Shown: piece after piece, positions 5,773 to 12,697 of the stretch | Numbering within the stretch: position 1 is the stretch's first letter | How the letters are laid out: every line of letters starts with the position of its first letter | Origin: VGEM01 sp033764265 | GTDB taxonomy: Bacteria > Pseudomonadota > Alphaproteobacteria > Rhodospirillales > Rhodospirillaceae | Assembly: GCA_033764265.1 (NCBI GenBank) | Contig: JANRJB010000011.1 | Coordinates: 1-12,697, forward strand | Length of the DNA stretch: 12,697 bases | Reading direction: 5' to 3' | Position numbers and translations under genes: made by a program | The notes under the pieces: model-generated | Told to the model about the DNA's origin: nothing | The model's database searches: none | Seen by the model: only the letters and a program-made list of their open reading frames with translations

Positions 5773-5805
5773 CTAACGATCCTTCGGGTCGAGCGCGTCG
5801 CGCAG
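5773..5805 (-). repeat. Direct repeat copy B: native 3' end of oppC
   Basis: This is the second copy of the 33-bp repeat also found at 5047-5079. It forms the last 10 codons and stop of the intact oppC gene, and the preceding permease sequence (FNFIGDG) continues smoothly from it. That marks this copy as the one in its original reading context, or one restored by the insertion event. Confidence 0.85.
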
Positions 5806-6684
5806 GCCGTCGCCGATGAAGTTGAAGCAGAACAGCGTGATCGCCAGGAACGTGGCGGGAATCAGCAGCAACCAGGGCGTGGTCTGCACCGAATTGGCGC
5901 CGCGGGAGATCAGCGCGCCCCAGCTGGTCAGCGGTTCCTGCACGCCCAGCCCCAGGAAGCTCAGGTAGCTCTCGACCAGGATGTTGGTCGGCACCAGCAG
6001 CGTGACATACACGATCACCGGCCCAATCACGTTGGGGATGATGTGCCGGCGGATGATGGCGCCCGAGCCTAGGCCGGCGGCGATGGCGGCCTCGACGAAC
6101 TCCTTGCGCTTCACCGACAGCGTCTGTCCGCGCACGATGCGCGCCATGGTCAGCCATTCGACGCAGCCGATCGCCAGGAACACCAGGTAGATGTTCCGGC
6201 CGAACACGGTGACCAGGATGATGATGAAGAACAGCAGCGGCAGGGCGTAGAGCACGTCGACAAAGCGCATCATCAGCTGGTCGGCGCGGCCGCCCAGGTA
6301 GCCGGCGGTGGCGCCATAGATCACGCCGATGACCAGCGCGACCAGCGTGGTCATCACGCCGATCGCGAGCGAGACCTGAGCGCCAGACCAGGTCAGCACC
6401 CACATGTCGCGGCCGGTGTCGTCGGTGCCAAACCAGCGGCTGCCTTCCAGGCTCGGCGCCGTGCCGATGGCGTCCCACGCCAGCTCGTCGATGGCGTAGG
6501 GGCTCATGCGCGGACCGACGATGGACATCACCGCGATGACGATCAGCGCCGCCACGCTGGCCATGGCCGCGCGGTTCTTGGCGAAGCGCCGGGCGGCGTC
6601 GGCCCACGGCGAGCGGCCGCGCAACAGCGCGGCGGCCTCCATCATCTGCACCTGCGCGTCGCGTTGAGCCCTGAAGAACGCCAT
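5773..6684 (-). CDS. oppC: Oligopeptide/dipeptide ABC transporter permease, OppC/DppC type
   Basis: A 303-aa inner-membrane permease that forms the translocation channel with the OppB-type subunit. A cytoplasmic N-terminus (1-40) leads into the first membrane segment (about 41-60). The family motif FGTDDTGRDMW (about 85-95) lies in the periplasmic loop, several further hydrophobic segments follow, and the EAA coupling loop is KEFVEAAIAAGLGSGAIIRRHIIP (about 194-218, quoted across the helix). The end GDGLRDALDPKDR is the standard OppC/DppC terminus. Length is normal. The start ATG is 13 bp from the oppB stop. It is the last gene of the operon, and the ATPase genes (oppD, oppF) that commonly follow are not present; instead the cassette at 5047-5772 begins 2 bp away. 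Confidence 0.93.
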   Translation of the reverse strand: MAFFRAQRDAQVQMMEAAALLRGRSPWADAARRFAKNRAAMASVAALIVIAVMSIVGPRMSPYAIDELAWDAIGTAPSLEGSRWFGTDDTGRDMWVLTWSGAQVSLAIGVMTTLVALVIGVIYGATAGYLGGRADQLMMRFVDVLYALPLLFFIIILVTVFGRNIYLVFLAIGCVEWLTMARIVRGQTLSVKRKEFVEAAIAAGLGSGAIIRRHIIPNVIGPVIVYVTLLVPTNILVESYLSFLGLGVQEPLTSWGALISRGANSVQTTPWLLLIPATFLAITLFCFNFIGDGLRDALDPKDR

Positions 6685-6697
6685 GGCGACGCCGATC

Positions 6698-7657
6698 CTA
6701 CCTGCCGGTCTTCACGCGCGGGTCGAGCAGGCCGTACAGCAGGTCGACGATCAGGTTCATCAGAATCACCGCCAGCGCGAACACCACGACGATGCCGAGC
6801 ACGGTCGGGTAGTCGCGGTTGATGGCGCCCTGGATGAAGAACCGGCCCATGCCCGGCAGCTGGAAGATGGTTTCCACCACCACCGCGCCGGTGACCACGT
6901 TGGCCACCGCCGGTCCCAGGTAGCTCACCACCGGCAAAAGCGCCGCCGGTAGGGTGTGGCCCATCACCACGCGGCCGCGCGACATGCCCTTGGCGCGGGC
7001 GGTGCGCACGTAGTTTTGGCGCAACACCTCGATCATCGCCGCGCGCGTCAGCCGGGCGATGATGGCGATCTGCGGCAGGGCCAGCGCAATCACCGGCAGG
7101 ATGTAGGGCGTGATCGGCGCCAGCGTCGGCACGGCGCGGGCCAGCGCGCCGCCGGGCTCGAGCGTGGCGATCGGCAGCCAGCGCAGGATCACGCCGAAGA
7201 TCAGCGTGAGCAACGGCGCCATGACGAAGCTGGGCACCGCAACGCCGGTCATGGCCACGCCCATCACGCCGTAGTCGACTGCGCTGTTCTGCCGCAGCGC
7301 GGCTATCACGCCGAGCACACCGCCGATCGCCGCGGCGATCAACAGCGCCGCTACACCTAGCCGCACGCTGACCGGCAGGCCGGTCGCGATCAGCTGGGTC
7401 ACGGTCTGGTCGGGATAGATGATCGACGGGCCGAAGTCGCCACGCGCGAGCTTGCCCAGGTAAAGCACATATTGCTCGGGCACCGGCCGGTCGAGGCTGT
7501 AGGCCGCCTGGAGATTGCGCAGGACCTGCGGTTCCAGGTTGGCGTCGGCGTCGAACGGCCCGCCGGGTGCCGCGTGCATCAGGAAGAACGACGCGGTGAT
7601 GATCAGGAACAGCGTCGGCACAGCGATCGCCAGCCGGCGTAGGGCAAAGGCGGTCAT
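6698..7657 (-). CDS. oppB: Oligopeptide/dipeptide ABC transporter permease, OppB/DppB type
   Basis: A 319-aa inner-membrane permease with the OppB/DppB layout. An N-terminal membrane helix (about 8-28) is followed by HAAPGGPF (28-35), equivalent to the family's PGDP-like motif, then a periplasmic segment with YLGKLARGDFGPS (66-78) and five more hydrophobic segments. The EAA loop is NYVRTARAKGMSRGRVVMGH (215-234) with LPAALLP after it. ETIFQLPGMGRFF near the C-terminus and the ending LLYGLLDPRVK are strongly conserved in this family. It pairs with the OppC-type protein downstream. The gene lies 28 bp after the oppA stop and 13 bp before the oppC start, consistent with one transcript. Confidence 0.93.
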   Translation of the reverse strand: MTAFALRRLAIAVPTLFLIITASFFLMHAAPGGPFDADANLEPQVLRNLQAAYSLDRPVPEQYVLYLGKLARGDFGPSIIYPDQTVTQLIATGLPVSVRLGVAALLIAAAIGGVLGVIAALRQNSAVDYGVMGVAMTGVAVPSFVMAPLLTLIFGVILRWLPIATLEPGGALARAVPTLAPITPYILPVIALALPQIAIIARLTRAAMIEVLRQNYVRTARAKGMSRGRVVMGHTLPAALLPVVSYLGPAVANVVTGAVVVETIFQLPGMGRFFIQGAINRDYPTVLGIVVVFALAVILMNLIVDLLYGLLDPRVKTGR

Positions 7658-7685
7658 GGCTGGAAGCCTGCCCCCACCGCCGCCG

Positions 7686-9287
7686 TCAGCCGGCCGGGCG
7701 GTTGATGCGCAGGTAGCGTGCCTGGTTGACGTTGCGCGGGTTGTCGATCCAACCCTCGACGTACTGGTGCACCAGGCGGCGGGCGGCGTAGTAGTAGATC
7801 GGCATGATGGCGTAATCGTTCATCAGGATTTGCTCGGCCTGGTTCATCAAGGCCGCGCGTTTGGCCAGGTCGATTTCGCGGTTGGCCTGTTCCATCAACG
7901 CGTCGTATTCGGCGTTGGCGAAGCCGGCGTAGTTGCTGATGTCGGAGGACCGATACAGGTTCAGGTACGACGAGGCGTCGGCGAACGGCGAGAAGTAGGC
8001 GAAACGCATCACCTCGTACTCGCCGGTGCGGGCCCGGCGCTGGATGTCGCGGAACTCGCTGTTGTTCAGCTCGGCGTTGACGCCGATGCCTTTCCACATG
8101 GCCGCGATCGCCACCGCCATGCGCCGGTTTTCCTCCAGCGTGTCGAACTGCAAGGCCACCGTCAGCGGCTTGTCGGGGCCGTAGCCTGCCTCGGCCAGAA
8201 GTTTTTTCGCCATCGCGATGCGCTCGGGCATGGGTTTACCGGCGATGTCGGCCTTGGCGATGGTGTAGCCCGGCACCACCGCTGGCACCAGGTTGTAGGC
8301 GGGCATCACGCCGGTATCGAACAGCTTGGCGACCATGCCTTCGCGGTCGATCGCCGCCGACAACGCCTTGCGCACCCGGATGTCGTCGTAGGGCGGCTTC
8401 TTCTGGTTGATCAGGAAGTAATAGACGCCGAGGTTGGGCGCGATGCGCAGTTCCTTCGGCATGTTTTCCTTCAGCCAGCCGATCTGTTCGGGCGGAAAGT
8501 TCAGCGCCACGTCGATCTCCATGGCGCGGAAGCGGTTCAGCGCGGTGCCCAGGTTGTCGGTCGGGAAGTAGTTGACCTCGTCGATTTGGATGTTCGCCGC
8601 GTCGTAGAATCGCGGGTTCTTGGCCGCGGTCACGCGCGTCTGCGGAATCCGCTCGGTCAGCATGTAGGCGCCGTTGCTGACATGGGTGCCGGCCGCGGTC
8701 CAGGCGTCGCCGTGCTTGTCGATCACGTGGCGCGGCACCGGGTAGCCCATGATGGTCGCCTGGATCTCCAGGAAGATCGGCGAGGGCGCGGCCAGCGTCA
8801 CTTCCAGGGTGCGGGCGTCGACGGCGCGCACGCCCAGGTCTTCCGGCTTCGCTTCGCCCTTGTTGACGGCTTGCGCGTTCTTCACCGACCAGAACCACTG
8901 GGCGTAGCGCGCCGCGGTGGCGGGGTCCTGCACGCGGCGGAACGAGTAGACGAAATCCTCCGCGGTCAGGGGCGCGCCGTCGGACCAGGTCAGGCCCTCG
9001 CGCAGCTTGAAGGTGTAAACCAGGCCGTCGGCGCTGACGGTGTGGCTTTCCGCCGCGCCCGGCACGATCTCGCCCGTCCCGTCGGTGGTCATCAGGCCCA
9101 GGAACAGGTCGGCCAGGATGACGGATGCCGTATTGCCGTTGGACTTGTGCGGGTCGAGGGTGTCGGGATCGGCCGAACTGGACCGATTAAACACCACCTT
9201 GGCCTCGGCGCTGCCCGCCACCGGCATCGCGGCCAGCGCGACCAGCGCAAACGTGATCCCGAGCCAACACCGCCGACGCGTGCGCAT
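7686..9287 (-). CDS. oppA: Periplasmic oligopeptide-binding protein of an ABC importer (SBP family 5)
   Basis: A 533-aa substrate-binding protein. The signal peptide MRTRRRCWLGITFALVALAA ends near GSAEA, with no lipobox Cys, so a soluble periplasmic protein is expected. Family 5 hallmarks are DPDTLDPHKS near the mature N-terminus, then TFKLREGLTWSDGAPLTAEDFVYS and the RxxDP segment. DDIRVRKALSAAIDRE in the middle and LNLYRSSDISNYAGFANAEYD in the last third also fit; longer motifs are abbreviated here. I start at ATG 9287, not an in-frame ATG at 9353, because AAGGAG about 9 bp upstream gives a good ribosome binding site and the signal peptide begins there. That site overlaps the stop of the amidase gene 13 bp upstream. 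The ligand may be peptides or related amides; it cannot be read from sequence. Confidence 0.92.
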   Translation of the reverse strand: MRTRRRCWLGITFALVALAAMPVAGSAEAKVVFNRSSSADPDTLDPHKSNGNTASVILADLFLGLMTTDGTGEIVPGAAESHTVSADGLVYTFKLREGLTWSDGAPLTAEDFVYSFRRVQDPATAARYAQWFWSVKNAQAVNKGEAKPEDLGVRAVDARTLEVTLAAPSPIFLEIQATIMGYPVPRHVIDKHGDAWTAAGTHVSNGAYMLTERIPQTRVTAAKNPRFYDAANIQIDEVNYFPTDNLGTALNRFRAMEIDVALNFPPEQIGWLKENMPKELRIAPNLGVYYFLINQKKPPYDDIRVRKALSAAIDREGMVAKLFDTGVMPAYNLVPAVVPGYTIAKADIAGKPMPERIAMAKKLLAEAGYGPDKPLTVALQFDTLEENRRMAVAIAAMWKGIGVNAELNNSEFRDIQRRARTGEYEVMRFAYFSPFADASSYLNLYRSSDISNYAGFANAEYDALMEQANREIDLAKRAALMNQAEQILMNDYAIMPIYYYAARRLVHQYVEGWIDNPRNVNQARYLRINRPAG

Positions 9288-9300
9288 GGTCGCGCGCTCC

Positions 9301-10356
9301 TTACCAGTAATGCACCCAGCGTGCGTTCTCGACGAAGTAGCGGTAGGCATCACGGCCGTCCTTGGGCAGGTATTTTTCGTAGAGGCCGCGATCGTAGCGT
9401 TCGCGGTAGGCGTCGAAAACCGGTTTGTACAAGGCCATGTGCACGTCGGGGATTCTGTGCTTGGCGCGGAAGTCCTTCATGTTTATGGCGGCCAGGCGTT
9501 TGGTCTCGAACGGCCCGGCGACAGCCAGCTCCACGCCGCGGGGGCCGAAGATTGCCGAGCGTCCCGGACCGCCGTAATTGGTGTCCTCCAGGAAACCGGT
9601 GCCGCGCCGGCCGACGGCGATCGAGTTGTTGCAGATCAGGGTGTACAGGCTGTTGTGGTAGCTGGTCAGCTTCATGTCGTCGTACTCGAAGCCGCCGGTC
9701 GCCACCCGGGCGATGATTTCCGCGCCCTTCATCGCCATGCAGCGGAACAGTTCGGGTTCGAACTGCACCGCCGACATGGCGATGTTGCCGATGTCGGTGC
9801 GTTCCACCGGAATCACGGCGTCCAGGCCGTACATCTCGACGAAGCGGTCGTACACGTCATAGATCACGGTGGTGTACTGCTCCGAGCCCGGGAACATGCC
9901 GCGCACGTTGCGCTGTTTCCAATGGGCGGCGCGTACTTTGCCTTCCGGCCCCAGCAGGATCATCAGGTGCAGGATGTGATCGGGCCAGTTCTTGGGGTCT
10001 TTCGCGTAGGTGCCGAAGACGATGTAGCAGTTGTATTGCTTGGCCTTTTCGGCGACGCGGGCGATCTCGGGCCCGTCGATCTCGAGCGACAGATTGTAGT
10101 GCTGCTCGCGCGTCCAGCGGCGAAAGCCGGTGATCGGGAACTCGTGAAACACCAATAGATCGGCGCGACCGCCATAGCCCTGCGCGGCGTCGATACACTC
10201 GATGAAGTAGTCAAGGTTGGCCTGGATGTCGGGCTTCGGATTGTCGCCCGACACGCCGTGCACGCGCGTCTGGACCACGGCGACGGTAACGGTATCCGAG
10301 CGCAGGGGCGCGGTGGGGTAGGTGCCGTCGGCACGCACCATCGGGTCGGCGGACAT
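9301..10356 (-). CDS. Nitrilase-superfamily amidase-like protein with Ser in place of the catalytic Cys
   Basis: A 351-aa carbon-nitrogen hydrolase family protein most like aliphatic amidases/formamidases (AmiE/AmiF) in length and motifs. VTVAVVQT (23-30) is the first strand. Glu72 in LLVFHEFPITGF and Lys147 in AAHWKQRN correspond to two members of the Glu-Lys-Cys triad. The nucleophile segment reads NIAMSAVQFEPELFR followed by CMAMKGAEII; aligned without gaps to the AmiE stretch [22 protein letters not shown], the catalytic Cys falls on Ser195. Codon 195 is TCG, two changes away from a Cys codon. The protein may be inactive, use Ser, or do something else such as ligand binding. No signal peptide, so cytoplasmic. 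It is first in the operon before oppA (13-bp gap), suggesting it works on what the importer brings in. AGGA lies 8 bp before the ATG. Confidence 0.85.
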   Translation of the reverse strand: MSADPMVRADGTYPTAPLRSDTVTVAVVQTRVHGVSGDNPKPDIQANLDYFIECIDAAQGYGGRADLLVFHEFPITGFRRWTREQHYNLSLEIDGPEIARVAEKAKQYNCYIVFGTYAKDPKNWPDHILHLMILLGPEGKVRAAHWKQRNVRGMFPGSEQYTTVIYDVYDRFVEMYGLDAVIPVERTDIGNIAMSAVQFEPELFRCMAMKGAEIIARVATGGFEYDDMKLTSYHNSLYTLICNNSIAVGRRGTGFLEDTNYGGPGRSAIFGPRGVELAVAGPFETKRLAAINMKDFRAKHRIPDVHMALYKPVFDAYRERYDRGLYEKYLPKDGRDAYRYFVENARWVHYW

Positions 10357-10391
10357 GACAGAATTCCTGTACGAATTTCGGCGAGCGGCGA

Positions 10392-10454
10392 AGGCTAGGG
10401 GCGCGTGCCCGGCGAGGCAAGCCAGTTGCCGCGAACAGGTCGCTGGCCTAACGT
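10392..10454. promoter_or_regulatory. Putative back-to-back divergent promoters
   Basis: In the 128-bp gap between the divergent amidase operon and alpha/beta hydrolase, two promoter-like pairs sit back to back. On the plus strand, TTGCCG (10426-10431) is 17 bp from TAACGT (10449-10454). On the minus strand, TTGCCT (10420-10415) is 17 bp from TAGCCT (10397-10392). The two -35 boxes form a small inverted repeat GGCAA-GCCAG-TTGCC (10416-10430), where a shared regulator could bind. The -10 matches are weak, so this is tentative. Confidence 0.35.
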
Positions 10455-10484
10455 TCGAGGGCAGCGGTAACGGAGCAAACCAAC

Positions 10485-11273
10485 ATGCAACGGCGGGAGA
10501 TGATGATCATGGCAGCGGCATCTGCAGCGGCGGCCAGCGCGGCCGGGGCGCAAACCGCGCAGGCGCAAGGCCAGCGCAAGACTTACGTGCTGGTACATGG
10601 CGCCTGGCACGGCGGCTGGTGCTGGCGCGACGTAGCCGCCGATCTGCGCGCCGCCGGGCACGACGTGCACGTGCCGACGCTGACCGGTCTGGGCGAGCGG
10701 GTGCACCTGATGACGCCCGAGGTCAACCTGTCCACCCACGTCACCGATGTCGTCAACCTGATCGCGTACGAGGAATTGAACGACGTCATTCTGGTCGGCC
10801 ACAGCTACGCCGGTCACGTCATTCCGTGGGTGGCCGACAAACTGCAAGGTCGCATCCGCCACCAGGTCTATCTCGACGCCGTCATCGCCCGCGACGGCCA
10901 GCCGTTCCTGCCGCCCGAAGTGGTCGCCGAACGTGCCCGCACCGCCATCAAGGGCTATTTGCAGCCGCCGCCGGAGGTGACGTGGTTCGGCGTACCGGCC
11001 GATCACCCCCTCGCGCCGTGGGTCGCGCGCCGGCTGACCAATCATTCGCTCAACTGCCTGGCCGAGACCGTGCGTTTCGCCAACGGCGGCGATGCCGGCC
11101 TGCCCAAGACCTTCATCCGCTGCCTGCAACGCCGCGACATGAGTCAGCCCGACCCGATCGAGCCGATGGTCAAGGGCAAACCTGAATGGACCTGGCTGAC
11201 GCTCGATACCGGCCACGACGCCATGATCACCGCGCGCGCCGAACTCAGCGCGATGCTGCTGGGGATCGGGTAG
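10485..11273 (+). CDS. Exported alpha/beta hydrolase (esterase-like)
   Basis: A 262-aa alpha/beta-hydrolase. The N-terminus MQRREMMIMAAASAAAASAA with AQTAQAQ looks like a signal or Tat-type leader with cleavage near 28. The mature domain opens with TYVLVHGAWHGGWCW (oxyanion-hole HG), has the nucleophile elbow GHSYAG (105-110, Ser107), and the catalytic His is probably H244 in TGHDAM near the C-terminus. The acid may be D218 in CLQRRDMSQ, as in the methyl-esterase/hydroxynitrile-lyase-like and EstC-like branch. Family members hydrolyse small carboxylic esters; the substrate is unknown. CGGAG about 9 bp before the ATG serves as ribosome binding site. It diverges from the amidase-opp operon and its last 29 bp overlap the convergent methyltransferase gene. 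Confidence 0.88.
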   Translation: MQRREMMIMAAASAAAASAAGAQTAQAQGQRKTYVLVHGAWHGGWCWRDVAADLRAAGHDVHVPTLTGLGERVHLMTPEVNLSTHVTDVVNLIAYEELNDVILVGHSYAGHVIPWVADKLQGRIRHQVYLDAVIARDGQPFLPPEVVAERARTAIKGYLQPPPEVTWFGVPADHPLAPWVARRLTNHSLNCLAETVRFANGGDAGLPKTFIRCLQRRDMSQPDPIEPMVKGKPEWTWLTLDTGHDAMITARAELSAMLLGIG

Positions 11274-12213
11274 CGCCGGGAGCCGGCGGCGTCTTCCACT
11301 TGACGCTCGGCAAACCGAAAGCGGCGCGGATTTCGTTGATGCGAAATCGCACGACGGCCGTGTCGAATTGAGCCATCACGGCATCGATCAACGCGATCGC
11401 GGCGTCGCGCCGACCATCCATGAACAGCACATGGGCGCGCTGGATGTCGACCAGCGCCCCGTACTCCCCGCCGATCCGTTCTGCCTGGCTGGTCATCAAT
11501 GCGAGCTTGCGGTCCGAGGACAGCTCCTCCATGCGTGTCTCCAGGCGCGCGGCTGGAAACTCTTGAAGAACCTGGGTCACCAATGTGCAGTCGGCGCTGA
11601 CGCCTGGTTCGACGAACTCCGATAGCAGCTCGTTCTTGACCGGCAGCCACCACGCGCCCTGATAATAGAAGTCCTGGTCGACGATCTTCGACAAGCCCGG
11701 GATCAGGAACGGATACAGGGTCTGCATGATCGCTTCGTACCCCTGGGCCGACTTCTCCGCGTCGATAAACAGGATTTCGATCGGCCGTCCGTCCCAAGGC
11801 ACGTTGCGGACATTGCAGGCCGTGACATCGATCAAGTCGCGATACGGGGCGGTGTGCATGTGAAAGACATGGCGGAAACTCTGGCCGACCGCGCCATCGG
11901 GAAAGTACGAGAGGATTTCCGGATAAATCTCGAACAGGTCGTAGGCGTGAATTCGCTTGCTCTTGCGCAGCACGCGCGGATTGTCCCGCAATCCGGCCCC
12001 GAAACAAACGGCCGAGGCGCCGAACAGAGCGCCGAGTTCAACGATTTCCCCAAGGCCCTGGTATTCGTCTCGCGCCAGCGCGTAATAGAGTTCGCGCTCG
12101 GCGGGAACGATCTGGCCGGGAGTATCGTAAATATCCTGAGGAAACATCGCGCACAGCCGCCGCGGCCTGGGTCCGACGATCTTATGCACGTTGATCCGCA
12201 GCGACAATTGCAT
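11245..12213 (-). CDS. Class I SAM-dependent methyltransferase-like protein (Methyltransf_24 type)
   Basis: A 322-aa protein with a Rossmann methyltransferase core. The SAM-binding glycine loop is GEIVELGALFGAS (55-67), the acidic residue after strand 2 is in AYDLFE (D92), and EILFIDAEKSAQGYEAIM (146-163) followed by LIPGLSKIVDQDFYYQGAW is typical of the Methyltransf_24 group. A C-terminal helical extension (about 190-300) has no recognised domain. The acceptor is unknown; relatives often modify sugars or secreted glycans, which is only a hint. The start is taken as ATG 12213; an in-frame ATG at 12147 (MFPQDIYD) is possible, and neither has a good ribosome binding site. By eye it is less GC-rich than the opp genes. 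Its tail overlaps the convergent hydrolase by 29 bp. Confidence 0.77.
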   Translation of the reverse strand: MQLSLRINVHKIVGPRPRRLCAMFPQDIYDTPGQIVPAERELYYALARDEYQGLGEIVELGALFGASAVCFGAGLRDNPRVLRKSKRIHAYDLFEIYPEILSYFPDGAVGQSFRHVFHMHTAPYRDLIDVTACNVRNVPWDGRPIEILFIDAEKSAQGYEAIMQTLYPFLIPGLSKIVDQDFYYQGAWWLPVKNELLSEFVEPGVSADCTLVTQVLQEFPAARLETRMEELSSDRKLALMTSQAERIGGEYGALVDIQRAHVLFMDGRRDAAIALIDAVMAQFDTAVVRFRINEIRAAFGLPSVKWKTPPAPGATRSPAASR

Positions 12214-12252
12214 ACTGTAGCAGGGCCGCGCCGCACGAAGCCTGTCAGCATC

Positions 12253-12697
12253 ATGCTCGCCATTTTTCTGATCGTGTTCGTCGGCATGCTGGGCACCAGC
12301 CTGCTCGCGCCGTTGATTCCCTTCTACGCGCTCAGGCTCGGCGTCAGCCCCGCGTTCATCACCCTCATCATGGCGTCCTACGCGCTGTGCCAGTTCCTGG
12401 CCGCGCCGCTGTGGGGCCGCTTGAGCGACCGCTACGGTCGCAAGCCGGTGCTGATCGGCACGGTTGCTGGCTCGGCGCTGGGCTTCCTGCTGTTGGGCGT
12501 GGCCGATTCCGTCTGGCTTTTGGTGCTGTCGCGAGTGGTCGGCGGCATCAGCGCCGGAAATCTGGCCGCCGCCTACGCCTATGTCAGCGACATCACCACG
12601 CCCGAGAACCGTGCCGCCGGCCTGGGCAAGGTCGGCGCCGCGTTCGGCCTCGGCTTCGTGCTCGGCCCAGGCATCGGCGGGCTGCTGGCCGGGGGCG
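12253..12697 (+). CDS. MFS transporter, N-terminal part (drug-efflux/TetA-like), cut by window end
   Basis: 148 codons are visible and the gene runs past the window. Hydrophobic segments at about residues 1-22, 35-50, 68-88 and 90-112 correspond to the first four transmembrane helices. The loop 2-3 signature motif A is clear as GRLSDRYGRKPVLIG, the hallmark of major facilitator transporters. SRVVGGISAGNLAAAYAYV is the fourth-helix motif B-like stretch, and GLGFVLGPGIGGLL is a motif C-like antiporter sequence. That favours a proton-coupled exporter of the TetA/DHA1 kind; the substrate is unknown. ATG 12253 is used; an in-frame TTG at 12208 would add 15 residues and overlap the divergent methyltransferase start. 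No strong ribosome binding site was seen. Confidence 0.88.
   Translation, partial: MLAIFLIVFVGMLGTSLLAPLIPFYALRLGVSPAFITLIMASYALCQFLAAPLWGRLSDRYGRKPVLIGTVAGSALGFLLLGVADSVWLLVLSRVVGGISAGNLAAAYAYVSDITTPENRAAGLGKVGAAFGLGFVLGPGIGGLLAGG

Noticed and set aside
7515..9716. A 733-codon open frame on the plus strand opposite oppA and parts of oppB and the amidase
   Set aside because: No family motif, an Arg/His/Val-rich composition typical of a shadow frame, and clear SBP family 5 coding sequence on the other strand.
9040..10158. A 372-codon plus-strand frame opposite oppA and the amidase
   Set aside because: No motifs; the minus-strand proteins here have strong family signatures.
1..12697. CRISPR arrays, tRNA or rRNA genes, and transposase or integrase genes
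   Set aside because: No regularly spaced repeats, no tRNA-like cloverleaf or CCA ends, no rRNA-like conserved stretches and no recombinase motifs were noticed in either strand. A covariance-model search was not possible here.

Overview
The window is GC-rich DNA with densely packed genes on both strands. It probably comes from a Gram-negative proteobacterium, with Alphaproteobacteria or a similar high-GC soil or aquatic group most likely. The grounds are the GC-rich codon bias, several twin-arginine (Tat) type leaders, an oligopeptide-type ABC importer, DUF1838 proteins, and HigBA and BrnT toxin-antitoxin modules. No 16S or marker gene is present, so finer placement is not possible. No tRNA, rRNA, CRISPR array, transposase or integrase was seen, and no gene-free stretch exceeds about 175 bases.

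Layout. Positions 1-482 carry the C-terminal part of a tannase/feruloyl esterase family protein, with an in-frame stop just upstream of the recognisable part. A HigB/HigA toxin-antitoxin pair (537-1113) follows, behind two tandem palindromes. A plus-strand, probably co-transcribed block (1214-5045) encodes an exported serine beta-lactamase-fold hydrolase and three successive Tat-leader proteins. The first two are close paralogues of the DUF1838 family, and the third is a divergent relative. Next comes a second toxin-antitoxin module (5218-5770): a BrnT toxin with an XRE-type helix-turn-helix partner.

Positions 5773-10356 are a minus-strand operon read in the order nitrilase-superfamily amidase, oppA, oppB, oppC. 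Diverging from it is an exported alpha/beta hydrolase (10485-11273). Its 3' end overlaps a convergent class I methyltransferase (11245-12213, minus). The window ends inside an MFS efflux-type transporter (12253 onwards).

The most striking structural signal is a 33-bp direct repeat with one mismatch at 5047-5079 and 5773-5805. It corresponds exactly to the last 10 codons plus stop of oppC, and it brackets the BrnT module. Removing one 726-bp unit restores a clean tail-to-tail junction between the third DUF1838-like gene and oppC. This looks like a small toxin-antitoxin cassette inserted at the 3' end of oppC with duplication or restoration of that end. The other notable signal is the amidase: an ungapped hand alignment to aliphatic amidases puts Ser195 where the nucleophilic Cys should be, while Glu72 and Lys147 are kept.

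Functionally, the exported esterase, serine hydrolase and alpha/beta hydrolase, plus a peptide-type importer with a linked amidase, suggest scavenging of esters, amides or peptides from outside the cell. That is inference from families only, and no substrate can be read from the sequence.
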